Assembly: GCA_045640565.1 (NCBI GenBank)
Contig: JAZUFG010000097.1
Coordinates: 1 to 54,936 of the forward strand
Direction of reading: 5' to 3'
Origin: RGIG3159 sp045640565
GTDB lineage: Bacteria; Bacillota; Clostridia; Oscillospirales; Oscillospiraceae
Length of the DNA stretch: 54,936 bases
Of the stretch, positions 25,137-33,373 are shown piece by piece (within the stretch, counting starts at the first letter, position 1; every line of letters begins with the position of its first letter). Made by a program: the position numbers and the translations under genes. A model generated the notes under the pieces. That model worked only from the letters and a program-made list of their open reading frames with translations. It did no database searches and had not been told where the DNA came from.

Positions 25137-27538
25137 CAGCGGCCGTTAAACTGCAGGGCAACCATGGTGATGTCATCAAACTGCTCGGCTTCGCCCACGA
25201 AGGCATCCACATCGGCCTTGACGATTTTGCAGAGCTCTTCCATGCTGCTGAATTTTGCATTGGTGATACAGTTCAGGAGGCGATCCTCGCCGTAAAGCTC
25301 CGTCTGAAGGGAGGTGGCCTCAGTGACACCGTCGGTATAGAGGAAGAGCACATCCCCGGGCTTCAGCTCCATGGTCTGCTTTTTATAGCGCAGACCGTCC
25401 ATGCCCGCCAGGACCAGACCGGCCCGGCTCTTGAGGTACTCAGCACTGCCGTCCGCATGGCGAATCACGGGAGGATTGTGGCCTGCGTTGGCAAATTCCA
25501 CCAGGCCTGTGTTCAGGTCCACACAGCCCTGCCAGCCGGTGATGAACATGCCCGCATCATTGCCCTCGCAGAGGCCGTGGTTGCCGTCCGTGAAGACCTG
25601 ATCCACGGAAAGTCCGGTTTCCGTCAGGCTCTTAAGCTGGGTCTTTCCGCGCATCATGAACATGGCTGCGGGGATTCCCTTGCCGGAAACGTCGGCGATC
25701 AGGACATTCAAATGGTCCGGGTCGGTATGGTAGAAATCATAGAAGTCGCCGCCAACTTCCTTGGCAGTATCCATGGTGCAGTGAATGTCATAATCCTGAC
25801 GGTTGGGGAAAACCTTAGGCAGGGCAGAAGACTGAATATTCTTGGCAAATTCCAGTTCCTTGTCGATTCTGGCAGCAGCCTCTTCGATATAGCGTTTCAG
25901 GGTGTTCACCGTGGAGTTGATATCATCGGAGAGGGATGAGAATTCCGAGCTGGATCGCACATCCACCACTACATTCAGGTTGCCGCTGGTGATCTCGCCT
26001 AAGCGCTGGTTCACCCTGTCAATATTCTTGACAACCAGGCGCTTGATGAGAAGGTAAATCAGCACGAAGACCGCGGCGAAGACCAGGATCTCCATGAAGG
26101 TATTCACATAAATCTCCGTGACCATCTCATCATAGGCTTCCGTCGAGGGCAGGAGCGCCAGAACATAATAGCCCTCTGCCATGTCATAGAGCAGGAAGAA
26201 TTTCCGGCCTTCAAAGCTGATACGGAAGACCTCCCCGGGCTCATGTCCCGCCAAGGTTTCCTTCAGATTCGTTCCCTCCGGGATTTCCACGCCGGCGGTT
26301 GAGGAGACCACATCGCCCTTTTCATCTGCCACGACCATCAGGCCTGTGGAGCCAACGCGGCGGTTCCGGACCGCCAGAGCGATCTCACTTGTTACGGCAG
26401 ACTGGAACTGCTCCGCATCATAGCCTACCTGCAGGAAACCGTACGCGGTTGCCACGCCCGCATATTTTCTCCAAACAAAATTATGCGAGATCTGGGGAGC
26501 GTAGGGCTGAACATATTCCTTTGTTTTCCCGTCCAAAAGGCAGAGGAACTCGGCAGCCTGCTCCCCGGAATCCATTCTGAAGCCCAAATAGGAAATCACA
26601 TTGCTGCGGTGAATACTGCCGCTCTTATCCACCAGGTTGATTTCAGCCAGGCCGAACTGATGAGCCACCTCCTGCACCTTATTCAAAGTACAGTCCTCGT
26701 CCAGATCGGTCTCGATCGTGTGGGCAATCTGCAGCAGATTCTTATCCGAAGCATCATCCACCGCGGAAACGGTGTCTTCCAAAGCCTGGGTGAGTTCGGT
26801 CTCCGTCCGCTGATTTGTCAGATTGCTCTGAAGGAAAACCATGAAGGCGGTGGTGACCACAAAGGCAGCCAGCACACAGACCAGCAGGCCCTTCTGGATC
26901 TGCTTAGAAATGTTCTCCGGACCCTCATAGGACTGGGGCTTCTCCCTCGCCAGAAGGGAAAGGGTCAGGGAGGCCAGCATGACACTGAGACCATTGGCGG
27001 TGACCATGGGGATGGTGCAGGCCCGAACGACCATGGAGGCTTTGGCAGCCTGATCCGCATTGGTAACGAAGACCATGTTCACATGGAAAACTTCCATGAC
27101 GATGCCGATGATCAGGCAAAGGAGCCAACCGGGCTTCTTGTCCTCAAAGAGGTATTTCCGCAAAAGCGCGGCATAAAGGCCCGCGATGACTGTGGAAACC
27201 GAGCAGGCAACCCGTGTGAAGCTTCCCACGCCCCAATAGACGGCAAACCAGCGCTCAAGACCGCCGATCACACCGGCGATAATGCCCGCAGGGCCGCCGA
27301 AGAGAAGGCCTGCGCAGAGAGGCGCCGCATCCCGGCAGTTGACCTGGGCACTGTTCATGGGGATGCCCCATTCCGTACCCAAAATGGCCAGGCCGCCGAA
27401 GACCAGGCCCAGGATCAGCTGGCGCAGATAATAACTCAGCTCTCCGAATTTTGTCTTCTTCTCCAAGAGGTAGAAAAAGCCGGAGGCAAAGACGGGAATC
27501 AGCGCCGCAATGCCTAATTTAATGTAAGATCCTATCAT
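25136..27538 (-). CDS. LytS-type membrane domain + sensor + SpoIIE/PP2C phosphatase
   Basis: An 800-residue multidomain sensor phosphatase. Residues 1 to about 200 form a 5TMR-LYT membrane domain (NCRDAAPLCAGLLFGGPAGIIAGVIGGLER, as in LytS-type receptors). A TM at about 215-235, an extracytoplasmic sensor to about 460, a TM at about 470-492 and a HAMP/coil to about 560 follow. The SpoIIE/PP2C domain shows VGGDFYDFY, IADVSGKGIPAAMFMM, FLYTDGVTEA and DDITMVALQF. The catalytic domain closely parallels the phosphatase at 14214. It likely dephosphorylates a STAS protein in response to a wall or extracellular signal. The start codon follows AGGAG at about 27547-27551. It begins a three-gene operon with lplA and a GT14 gene. 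Confidence 0.9.
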   Translation of the reverse strand: MIGSYIKLGIAALIPVFASGFFYLLEKKTKFGELSYYLRQLILGLVFGGLAILGTEWGIPMNSAQVNCRDAAPLCAGLLFGGPAGIIAGVIGGLERWFAVYWGVGSFTRVACSVSTVIAGLYAALLRKYLFEDKKPGWLLCLIIGIVMEVFHVNMVFVTNADQAAKASMVVRACTIPMVTANGLSVMLASLTLSLLAREKPQSYEGPENISKQIQKGLLVCVLAAFVVTTAFMVFLQSNLTNQRTETELTQALEDTVSAVDDASDKNLLQIAHTIETDLDEDCTLNKVQEVAHQFGLAEINLVDKSGSIHRSNVISYLGFRMDSGEQAAEFLCLLDGKTKEYVQPYAPQISHNFVWRKYAGVATAYGFLQVGYDAEQFQSAVTSEIALAVRNRRVGSTGLMVVADEKGDVVSSTAGVEIPEGTNLKETLAGHEPGEVFRISFEGRKFFLLYDMAEGYYVLALLPSTEAYDEMVTEIYVNTFMEILVFAAVFVLIYLLIKRLVVKNIDRVNQRLGEITSGNLNVVVDVRSSSEFSSLSDDINSTVNTLKRYIEEAAARIDKELEFAKNIQSSALPKVFPNRQDYDIHCTMDTAKEVGGDFYDFYHTDPDHLNVLIADVSGKGIPAAMFMMRGKTQLKSLTETGLSVDQVFTDGNHGLCEGNDAGMFITGWQGCVDLNTGLVEFANAGHNPPVIRHADGSAEYLKSRAGLVLAGMDGLRYKKQTMELKPGDVLFLYTDGVTEATSLQTELYGEDRLLNCITNAKFSSMEELCKIVKADVDAFVGEAEQFDDITMVALQFNGR

Positions 27539-27586
27539 TATTATAGTCTCCTAAAGAGCAAATCTTTCCTTTTGAATAATGGAGTA

Positions 27587-27616
27587 ATTATAGCTCAGGA
27601 GGGCCTTTTCTGTCAA
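27587..27616 (-). promoter_or_regulatory. Promoter of the sensor phosphatase-lplA operon
   Basis: On the minus strand a perfect TTGACA (27611-27616), 18 bases and a perfect TATAAT (27587-27592) lie about 50 bases before the start at 27538. Confidence 0.75.
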
Positions 27617-27729
27617 GATTGTTACCTGATGATTTCGGGAAATGTTCATATTGCCGTGCTTGGGAAAATAGCTTTTCTTCTTTTTGATAATATTCCCTTT
27701 TCCCCCGGTTTTCCCGCCGAGAATCTTCC

Positions 27730-27758
27730 TTGCGAAGGGATAGCAGGCATGCTATAAT
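27730..27758 (+). promoter_or_regulatory. Promoter of the plus-strand polysaccharide genes
   Basis: TTGCGA (27730-27735), 17 bases and a perfect TATAAT (27753-27758) lie 55 bases upstream of the start at 27813, divergent from the phosphatase promoter. Confidence 0.7.
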
Positions 27759-27812
27759 AAGCGGAAATCAAGATTCTTTAAAGTCTTTGAAACAGCAAAA
27801 AAGGAGTTCTCG

Positions 27813-29540
27813 ATGTCCCTATTTCATACGATTATACGGCTTCTTGCCTTTCTGATATCGTCCTTCGGCTGGTGGGAGCATCTGCGCCGAAACACCGACA
27901 TAGACCCCCTCTTTCTTCCCAGCCTCACAATTTCCATTCAGGTAGTCATTCTTTTTTTCTTCGGGCTGGTGAATTGCCTATCCGCGGGAGTCTATTGTCT
28001 CCATTGCCTTGGCTTTCTTTTCCTAATATGCAGCTTATGGAAAAATGAGTCCTTGGCTCCATGTATTCGTCCCTTTTGGAACAGCGCCTTTCTATGCTTT
28101 TTCCTGGCAGTTTTGGCCGCAGCCGTTTATTTCCGCGGGAAAGTCTTTCACAGCCTTGATGACTTCACCCATTGGGCATTGGTCGTTCGGGAGATGCTTT
28201 CTGTAAACCGCTTCCCCACAGCCAATGAAACTCTGATTATTTTTCAGGCTTATCCCCTCGGAAGCTCCGTTTTTATCTATTTCTTTTCAAAGCTTGTCTC
28301 TCCCTCCGAATCTGTACAAATGCTAGCGCAGGCATTTCTTTCTTTTTCGATGCTCCTCCCGCTCTTTCTGTTTGCAAAAAAGAACAGACTTTTTACCGTT
28401 CCTTTGCTTCTTCTCGTTTCCCTCAGTTTTTTCCATCATGAAAATCAGATCTCCAATCTGCTGGTGGATACTCTGCTTGCGCTCGTCGGTGCTTGCGGCC
28501 TTCTTTTTGCCATTCTATACTGTGGAAAAGGGGCAGCTGCAAAGAACCTGCTTCTTTCTGTTTTTTATACGGTTTTTCTGGTCCAAATCAAGAATTCCGG
28601 TATTTTCTTCGCCGCTGTGATCGGGTTTTATATCCTTTATTCTGCGCCCAGAGATCGTCTTTCTCTCCGTTTGTTTGCGCTCCTCTTTACAGTGTTGACC
28701 ATTATCCTTTGGAAAGCGCACTGCAGTTCCGTTTATTTGAATGCCGAGAATACCCAGCACGCTTTATCCCTGTCAAATTACAGAAATGTTTTACAGGGAA
28801 GAACTCCGGCAGATATTGCGGAAATTTTTGGGAAGTGCTTGGCATTTTCTCTTTCAAATATTGAAGCAATCATCCTCGCTTCCGTGTTTCTTCTCCTCGG
28901 CCGCCTGGTCCGCCGCTATGCTGCTGAAAAGAGACCGCAATTCCGAGCGATGACAAAAGCAAGCCTTATCGTCTATTCTCTATTCCAGCTTGGCACTTTT
29001 ATCATGTACATTGTCTCTATGCCCATCGGAGAGGCAAAACTGTTGGCTTCCGCCCTTCGCTATGTCAGCACGATTGCTATTTTTATCCTCTATTTCTGCA
29101 CGGCCCTTATCTTGGAAATTCTATCCTCTATTCCAAAAGAAACAGGTTCCCGTGTCTTAATAAAGTATGTTCTTCCGGCTATCCTTGCGATTGTTATCTT
29201 TCCGCTCTATTCTGCGGTTACGAAAAGCAATACAGTCTCCCAAGAAGAAGGACGCCGTGCTTGGGTGGAATCTCTTGCCGAAGAATTCCAAATCCCCGGC
29301 GGAGAATCTTACTGCACCATCATTCCGGAATTTGACCGCGGCTACATGTCCTATTTGTGCCGTTATCTCTTCCGTTCTACCGAGACAAGTTTTACCTACG
29401 CAAGCAGCGAAGAGGCCCTCAACGGGATTCAAGAAAAGTACATTTTCCTATATGACAGTGAAAGCGATCTTTTGAAATCCTGGGTCGCAAAAAATTATCC
29501 GGAGCAGGTCGGCAATGAAGTCATCATCCGCGGCGGCTAG
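27813..29540 (+). CDS. Polytopic membrane protein, GT-C-glycosyltransferase-like
   Basis: A 575-residue protein with about 11-12 hydrophobic segments and a C-terminal soluble tail of about 100 residues (from SAVTKSNTVSQEEGRR). The first large loop has DDFTHWALVVREML, an acidic pair placed like the DD/DE motif of GT-C glycosyltransferases that use polyprenyl-phosphate sugars. It is followed in the same direction by GT8, GT2 and glf genes. I do not recognise an exact family. A GT-C enzyme or polymerase is the best guess from topology and context. The start at 27813 follows AAGGAG at 27800-27805. The gene has lower GC and more Phe/Ser than its neighbours. Confidence 0.65.
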   Translation: MSLFHTIIRLLAFLISSFGWWEHLRRNTDIDPLFLPSLTISIQVVILFFFGLVNCLSAGVYCLHCLGFLFLICSLWKNESLAPCIRPFWNSAFLCFFLAVLAAAVYFRGKVFHSLDDFTHWALVVREMLSVNRFPTANETLIIFQAYPLGSSVFIYFFSKLVSPSESVQMLAQAFLSFSMLLPLFLFAKKNRLFTVPLLLLVSLSFFHHENQISNLLVDTLLALVGACGLLFAILYCGKGAAAKNLLLSVFYTVFLVQIKNSGIFFAAVIGFYILYSAPRDRLSLRLFALLFTVLTIILWKAHCSSVYLNAENTQHALSLSNYRNVLQGRTPADIAEIFGKCLAFSLSNIEAIILASVFLLLGRLVRRYAAEKRPQFRAMTKASLIVYSLFQLGTFIMYIVSMPIGEAKLLASALRYVSTIAIFILYFCTALILEILSSIPKETGSRVLIKYVLPAILAIVIFPLYSAVTKSNTVSQEEGRRAWVESLAEEFQIPGGESYCTIIPEFDRGYMSYLCRYLFRSTETSFTYASSEEALNGIQEKYIFLYDSESDLLKSWVAKNYPEQVGNEVIIRGG

Positions 29541-29562
29541 CAAAAAATAATCTCTGTAATTC

Positions 29563-29597
29563 GGAACTCCCCATAACCAGATTGGGAGTTCCTTTTT
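29563..29597 (+). terminator. Terminator between the membrane protein and GT8 genes
   Basis: Perfect 9-10 base arms (about 29563-29572 and 29583-29592) are followed by TTTTTC. With the promoter at 29615-29643, this separates the GT-C-like gene from the following three-gene unit. Confidence 0.75.
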
Positions 29598-29614
29598 CTA
29601 TGCTATTGATTTCC

Positions 29615-29643
29615 TTGCATTTCCTTTCCGAAACAGCTATACT
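29615..29643 (+). promoter_or_regulatory. Promoter of the GT8-GT2-glf unit
   Basis: TTGCAT (29615-29620), 17 bases and TATACT (29638-29643) lie 32 bases upstream of the TTG start at 29676. Confidence 0.7.
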
Positions 29644-29675
29644 AGGAAAAAAGACTCTTTCATGGAGGTGCTTTC

Positions 29676-30764
29676 TTGAAAAAAAACTGCATTCAGAGGA
29701 ACGAATCCGAGTTTTTCTCCCTCAAGCCCGCCTTTTCGGAAGGAAGCGTCCCCATCGTTTTTGCAGCCAATGCCGGTTTTGTTCCTGTTTTCTCGGTTTG
29801 TCTCAAATCGCTCCTGGAGCACTGCTCCCAAACCCGGAATTATGATATCGTTCTTCTGCATACCAATGTCCGGGAGGCGCAGTGCAGCCGTCTTCTCAGC
29901 ATGACCGAAAATATGCCCCATGTTTCCCTGCGCTTTTGTGATGTGAGCCCCATTGTGAAGGGCCGGCATCTGAAGGCCAATGCCCACATCAGCGTGGAGA
30001 CCTATTTCCGCTTTTTTATTCAGGAGGTCCTTCCGGACTATGACAAGGTCCTCTATCTGGACTGCGATATGCTGGTAAACTGCGATCCTGCAGAGCTCTA
30101 TGATACCGATGTCAGCGGCGTTCTTTTGGCTGCTGCCCGGGATGCGGACTTTTTGGGCCAGATCCACGGAGGAAAGCCTTCAACCCTGCGCTACTGCCAA
30201 AAGGCCTTCCCCATGAAGGATCCTGACGCCTATTTTCAGGCAGGTGTGCTCCTTCTGAACGAAGCGGAAATACGCAAGGCCTTTTCTTTAGAGGACTGGC
30301 TGAAAATGGCCGCTCATCCCTACATGTTCAACGACCAGGATGTCCTGAATCTGGCCTGCGAGGGCAGGGTAAAATATCTCGATATGGCCTATAATCTGAT
30401 GGCTGACAGCGAGCATCTCCGGATCCGGAACCACATTTCTCATGCCCCGGAGGATATCCGGGAAGAATACTTTGCCGCAAGAGAAAATCCGAAACTCATT
30501 CACTACGCCGGCAAAGGCAAGCCCTGGCATGACCGGGGTGAGGACTTTGCGGATGTCTTCTGGTCCACAGCAGAAAGGACCCCCTTCTATGAGGACCTTC
30601 TTGTCGGGCTGAAAGCATTTGAAGAGAAAGAGGCTGCTGAAAAAGCTGCTGCAGCGACCCCGAAGGGAAAACTCAAAAAGACAGGAAAGTCTCTTGCCAG
30701 GGGCTTTCTTGACCTCTTCTTCCCTTTGGGAACCGAGCGAAGAGAATGGCTGAAACACCTTTAA
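29676..30764 (+). CDS. Glycosyltransferase family 8
   Basis: A 362-residue GT8 enzyme (retaining, LgtC-like). VPIVFAANAGFVPVFSVCLKSLLEH is the N-terminal nucleotide-sugar fold, DKVLYLDCDMLV carries the DxD metal motif near residue 120, YFQAGVLLLN follows, and IHYAGKGKPWHD is the C-terminal motif. It starts with TTG at 29676 behind GGAGGTG (29664-29670), a rare but well-placed start. The C-terminal 40 residues are Lys/Ala-rich and may contact the membrane. It is followed closely by a GT2 gene and glf. The sugar is unknown. Confidence 0.92.
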   Translation: MKKNCIQRNESEFFSLKPAFSEGSVPIVFAANAGFVPVFSVCLKSLLEHCSQTRNYDIVLLHTNVREAQCSRLLSMTENMPHVSLRFCDVSPIVKGRHLKANAHISVETYFRFFIQEVLPDYDKVLYLDCDMLVNCDPAELYDTDVSGVLLAAARDADFLGQIHGGKPSTLRYCQKAFPMKDPDAYFQAGVLLLNEAEIRKAFSLEDWLKMAAHPYMFNDQDVLNLACEGRVKYLDMAYNLMADSEHLRIRNHISHAPEDIREEYFAARENPKLIHYAGKGKPWHDRGEDFADVFWSTAERTPFYEDLLVGLKAFEEKEAAEKAAAATPKGKLKKTGKSLARGFLDLFFPLGTERREWLKHL

Positions 30765-30787
30765 ACGCATGATTGCAGGAGTACAGT

Positions 30788-32203
30788 ATGGAATTTGACT
30801 TCCGAAAGCAGCCCGGCCTGACCCTTTATCACCGGGACCTTGTTCGAGAGGATACGCCTCTTGTTTCCATCGTAACGCCTTTCTATAACGGTGCCGAGTA
30901 TCTGGAGCAAACCTACCGCTGCGTGCTGAATCAAACCTTCCCCCGTTTTGAGTGGATCATCGTCAATGACGGCAGCACAAAACAGGAGGACGTGGATTTT
31001 CTTCTGAACTTAGCGGCCACAGACCCCAGAATTCGGGTCCTGCACAAAGAAAACGGCGGTGCCTCTTCTGCCCGGAATGTGGGAATCCGAGCTGCTGCAG
31101 CGGATTATGTTATGTCTTTGGACTGTGATGACCTGATCGAACCCAGCTATATAGAGTACTGCTGGTGGATGATGGAACACAACCCCGGTGCCTCCTGGGC
31201 CTATACAGATTCCTGCGGTTTTCAAGATATGGAATATCTTTGGAAAAAGACTTTTAATCCTATCCTATTGAAAAAGTATAACCATCTCCCGGAGGTGGCC
31301 TTTTTTCGAAAATCCGCCTACGAGGCTGTCGGGTTGTTTACCGAGGCAGCAAAAAACTACCATGAAGACTGGTATATGTTCCTTCGGCAGGTTGCCCGCG
31401 GTGCTTACCCTGTTCAGTCTCAGGGCGAGTGTCTCACCTGGTATCGCCGAAGGGAAGGCGGGGTCTACAGTACCGTTATCGCAAAAGAAAAGACGGACGG
31501 CTTCAGTGAGAAGCTGATGAAAAAAGTATCCAAAACCGTTAAAAATCCCGCTCCCCCCGTTGTTTACCCCGAAGAAGGAGGCTATGGAATTCCCACCTGT
31601 CCTCAAAAAGCGAGGTCGATCTTCCGCAGTCATGAAAAGCTGCACCTTGCTCTTTTGACAGACTGTCCCGATCAGAAGGATCTGCAATTCTTTTCTGCCG
31701 TCAAAAAGGAAACCTGTGAGATTGGTCTTTTAGCTCTTGAGCACTTGGAGCCCTCTCTGCAGCAATCCTTCCGGGAACACACTCCCGAGCTCTTTATTCT
31801 GCCGAATTTCCTCCGAAAATCAGATTTTGCGGAGTTTATCGCCTCCTATCTGCAAAGCCGGGAAACGGATCTTCTGATTATTCGCCCTTCCCTCTTTGGC
31901 AATGCTCTTTTGCCCTGGCTTCGGGAGCATTTCTCGAATCTCATCATAATTCAGGACCTTCCCAAAGATATTCCCGAGGGCATTGAGAGCCGGGAAGTTC
32001 TGTCTAACGCGCAAGTGTCGGAAAATGAGCTGCCGGACGGAAAAAGCCCTGAGGAATTCTTCCGGGAAAAGCTCTCATGCTGTGAGAAACCGAGCAAAGA
32101 AACGCCCTATGCTCTTCAAAAACTCCACTGGAGGCTTGGTGTTCTTCGCCATGACTGCGGACAGGTTCTTCTTCGCCTCTTTCCCCGTTTTTTTGAAAGC
32201 TGA
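30788..32203 (+). CDS. Glycosyltransferase family 2 with C-terminal extension
   Basis: A 471-residue protein. The GT-A domain occupies residues 20-270: TPLVSIVTPFYNGAEYLEQTYRC, WIIVNDGST, NGGASSARNVGIRAA and LDCDDLIEPSYIEY (DxD-like DCDD). Residues 270-471 are an extra domain with LHLALLTDCPDQKDL and a Rossmann-like pattern (ETDLLIIRPSLFGNALLPWLREHFS), perhaps a second glycan-binding or glycosyltransferase-B remnant. The ATG at 30788 is chosen because CAGGAG lies 7 bases upstream; a TTG at 30773 lacks a site. It sits between GT8 and glf. Confidence 0.9.
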   Translation: MEFDFRKQPGLTLYHRDLVREDTPLVSIVTPFYNGAEYLEQTYRCVLNQTFPRFEWIIVNDGSTKQEDVDFLLNLAATDPRIRVLHKENGGASSARNVGIRAAAADYVMSLDCDDLIEPSYIEYCWWMMEHNPGASWAYTDSCGFQDMEYLWKKTFNPILLKKYNHLPEVAFFRKSAYEAVGLFTEAAKNYHEDWYMFLRQVARGAYPVQSQGECLTWYRRREGGVYSTVIAKEKTDGFSEKLMKKVSKTVKNPAPPVVYPEEGGYGIPTCPQKARSIFRSHEKLHLALLTDCPDQKDLQFFSAVKKETCEIGLLALEHLEPSLQQSFREHTPELFILPNFLRKSDFAEFIASYLQSRETDLLIIRPSLFGNALLPWLREHFSNLIIIQDLPKDIPEGIESREVLSNAQVSENELPDGKSPEEFFREKLSCCEKPSKETPYALQKLHWRLGVLRHDCGQVLLRLFPRFFES

Positions 32204-32210
32204 GGAAGTT

Positions 32211-33323
32211 ATGAAAAAATATGATTACTTAGTCGTCGGAGCGGGACTTTTCGGTGCCGTCTTTGCCAGGCAGATGAAGGACGCCGGCAAAAAAGTCCTT
32301 GTCCTCGAAAAGCGTCCACAGATCGGCGGCAATATCTATACCGAGCTTCGGGAGGGCATTCATATCCACAAATACGGGGCCCATATCTTCCACACCAACG
32401 ATGAAGAGGTCTGGGACTATATCACCCGCTTTGCGGATTTCAATGACTATGTGAATATGCCCGTGGCCAACTACAAGGGCGAGCGCTACAATCTCCCCTT
32501 CAACATGAACACCTTTCATCAGCTCTGGGGCGTGACCACCCCCGAGGAAGCCCGGGCCAAAATCGCAGAGCAGCGCTCCGAGATCAGCGGTGAGCCCAAG
32601 AATCTGGAGGAGCAGGCTATCTCTCTGGTTGGCAGGGATGTTTTTGAAAAGCTGGTGAAGGGCTATACGGAAAAGCAGTGGGGCCGGGATTGCAGGGATC
32701 TACCCGCCTCCATTATCAAGCGTCTTCCCGTCCGCATGACCTATGACAACAACTATTTCAACGCCAAACATCAGGGCATTCCCATCGGCGGCTACACCAA
32801 GCTGGTGGAAAAGCTCCTGGACGGCATCGAAGTCCGCCTGAACTGCGACTATCTTGCCGATAAGGCCGCTTATGACGCTCTGGCAGAGAAAATCCTCTAT
32901 ACCGGACCCATCGATGCCTACTTTGCCTTCTCCCTGGGCACCCTCTCCTACCGTTTCGTCCGTTTTGAGGAGAAAACTCTGGATGGAGACTTCCAGGGCA
33001 ATGCCGTGGTGAACTATACGGACCGGGAGACCCCCTGGACCAGGATCATTGAGCACAAGCACTTTACCTTCGGCAAGGACGACGCAGGCAGGGACCTGCC
33101 CAGGACGGTCATCTTCCGGGAATACCCCGCTGAGTGGCAGCCCGGGGATGAGCCCTACTACCCCGTGAATGATGAAAAAAACAGCGCCCTTTTCGGACGC
33201 TACAAAGAACTTGCCGCCAAGGAAAAAAATGTGATCTTCGGCGGACGCCTGGGCGAATATGCCTACTACGACATGGACCAGGTGGTGGCCAAGGCGTTAA
33301 AACTCAGCAAAGAACTTTCATAA
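32211..33323 (+). CDS. glf: UDP-galactopyranose mutase
   Basis: A 370-residue flavoenzyme converting UDP-galactopyranose to UDP-galactofuranose. The FAD-binding start is YDYLVVGAGLFGAVFARQ, with RPQIGGNIYTE, GAHIFHTNDEEVWDYI, FNMNTFHQLWG, GYTEKQWGRDC and the C-terminal GRLGEYAYYDMDQVV. The ATG at 32211 follows GAGGAAG and lies 8 bases after the GT2 stop. A longer reading overlaps the GT2 gene and is not supported. It implies that galactofuranose is part of the local surface polysaccharide. Confidence 0.96.
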   Translation: MKKYDYLVVGAGLFGAVFARQMKDAGKKVLVLEKRPQIGGNIYTELREGIHIHKYGAHIFHTNDEEVWDYITRFADFNDYVNMPVANYKGERYNLPFNMNTFHQLWGVTTPEEARAKIAEQRSEISGEPKNLEEQAISLVGRDVFEKLVKGYTEKQWGRDCRDLPASIIKRLPVRMTYDNNYFNAKHQGIPIGGYTKLVEKLLDGIEVRLNCDYLADKAAYDALAEKILYTGPIDAYFAFSLGTLSYRFVRFEEKTLDGDFQGNAVVNYTDRETPWTRIIEHKHFTFGKDDAGRDLPRTVIFREYPAEWQPGDEPYYPVNDEKNSALFGRYKELAAKEKNVIFGGRLGEYAYYDMDQVVAKALKLSKELS

Positions 33324-33340
33324 TCGGTCATTGGGATAGC

Positions 33341-33373
33341 AAAACGGAATGGCAAAAGCCATTCCGTTTTTAT
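33341..33373. terminator. Bidirectional terminator between glf and the flippase gene
   Basis: Perfect 13-base arms (33341-33353, 33358-33370) around an AAAA loop have A's on the left and T's on the right, so the hairpin can end transcription from both sides. Its right arm overlaps the flippase stop codon. Confidence 0.85.

Noticed and set aside
26483..27517. Plus-strand open frame of 344 codons
   Set aside because: It is antisense to the LytS-type domain of the sensor phosphatase; there is no promoter or motif for it.
31983..32210. N-terminal extension of UDP-galactopyranose mutase
   Set aside because: It overlaps the end of the GT2 gene in another frame; the flavin-binding start after the ATG at 32211 matches the family's normal N-terminus.
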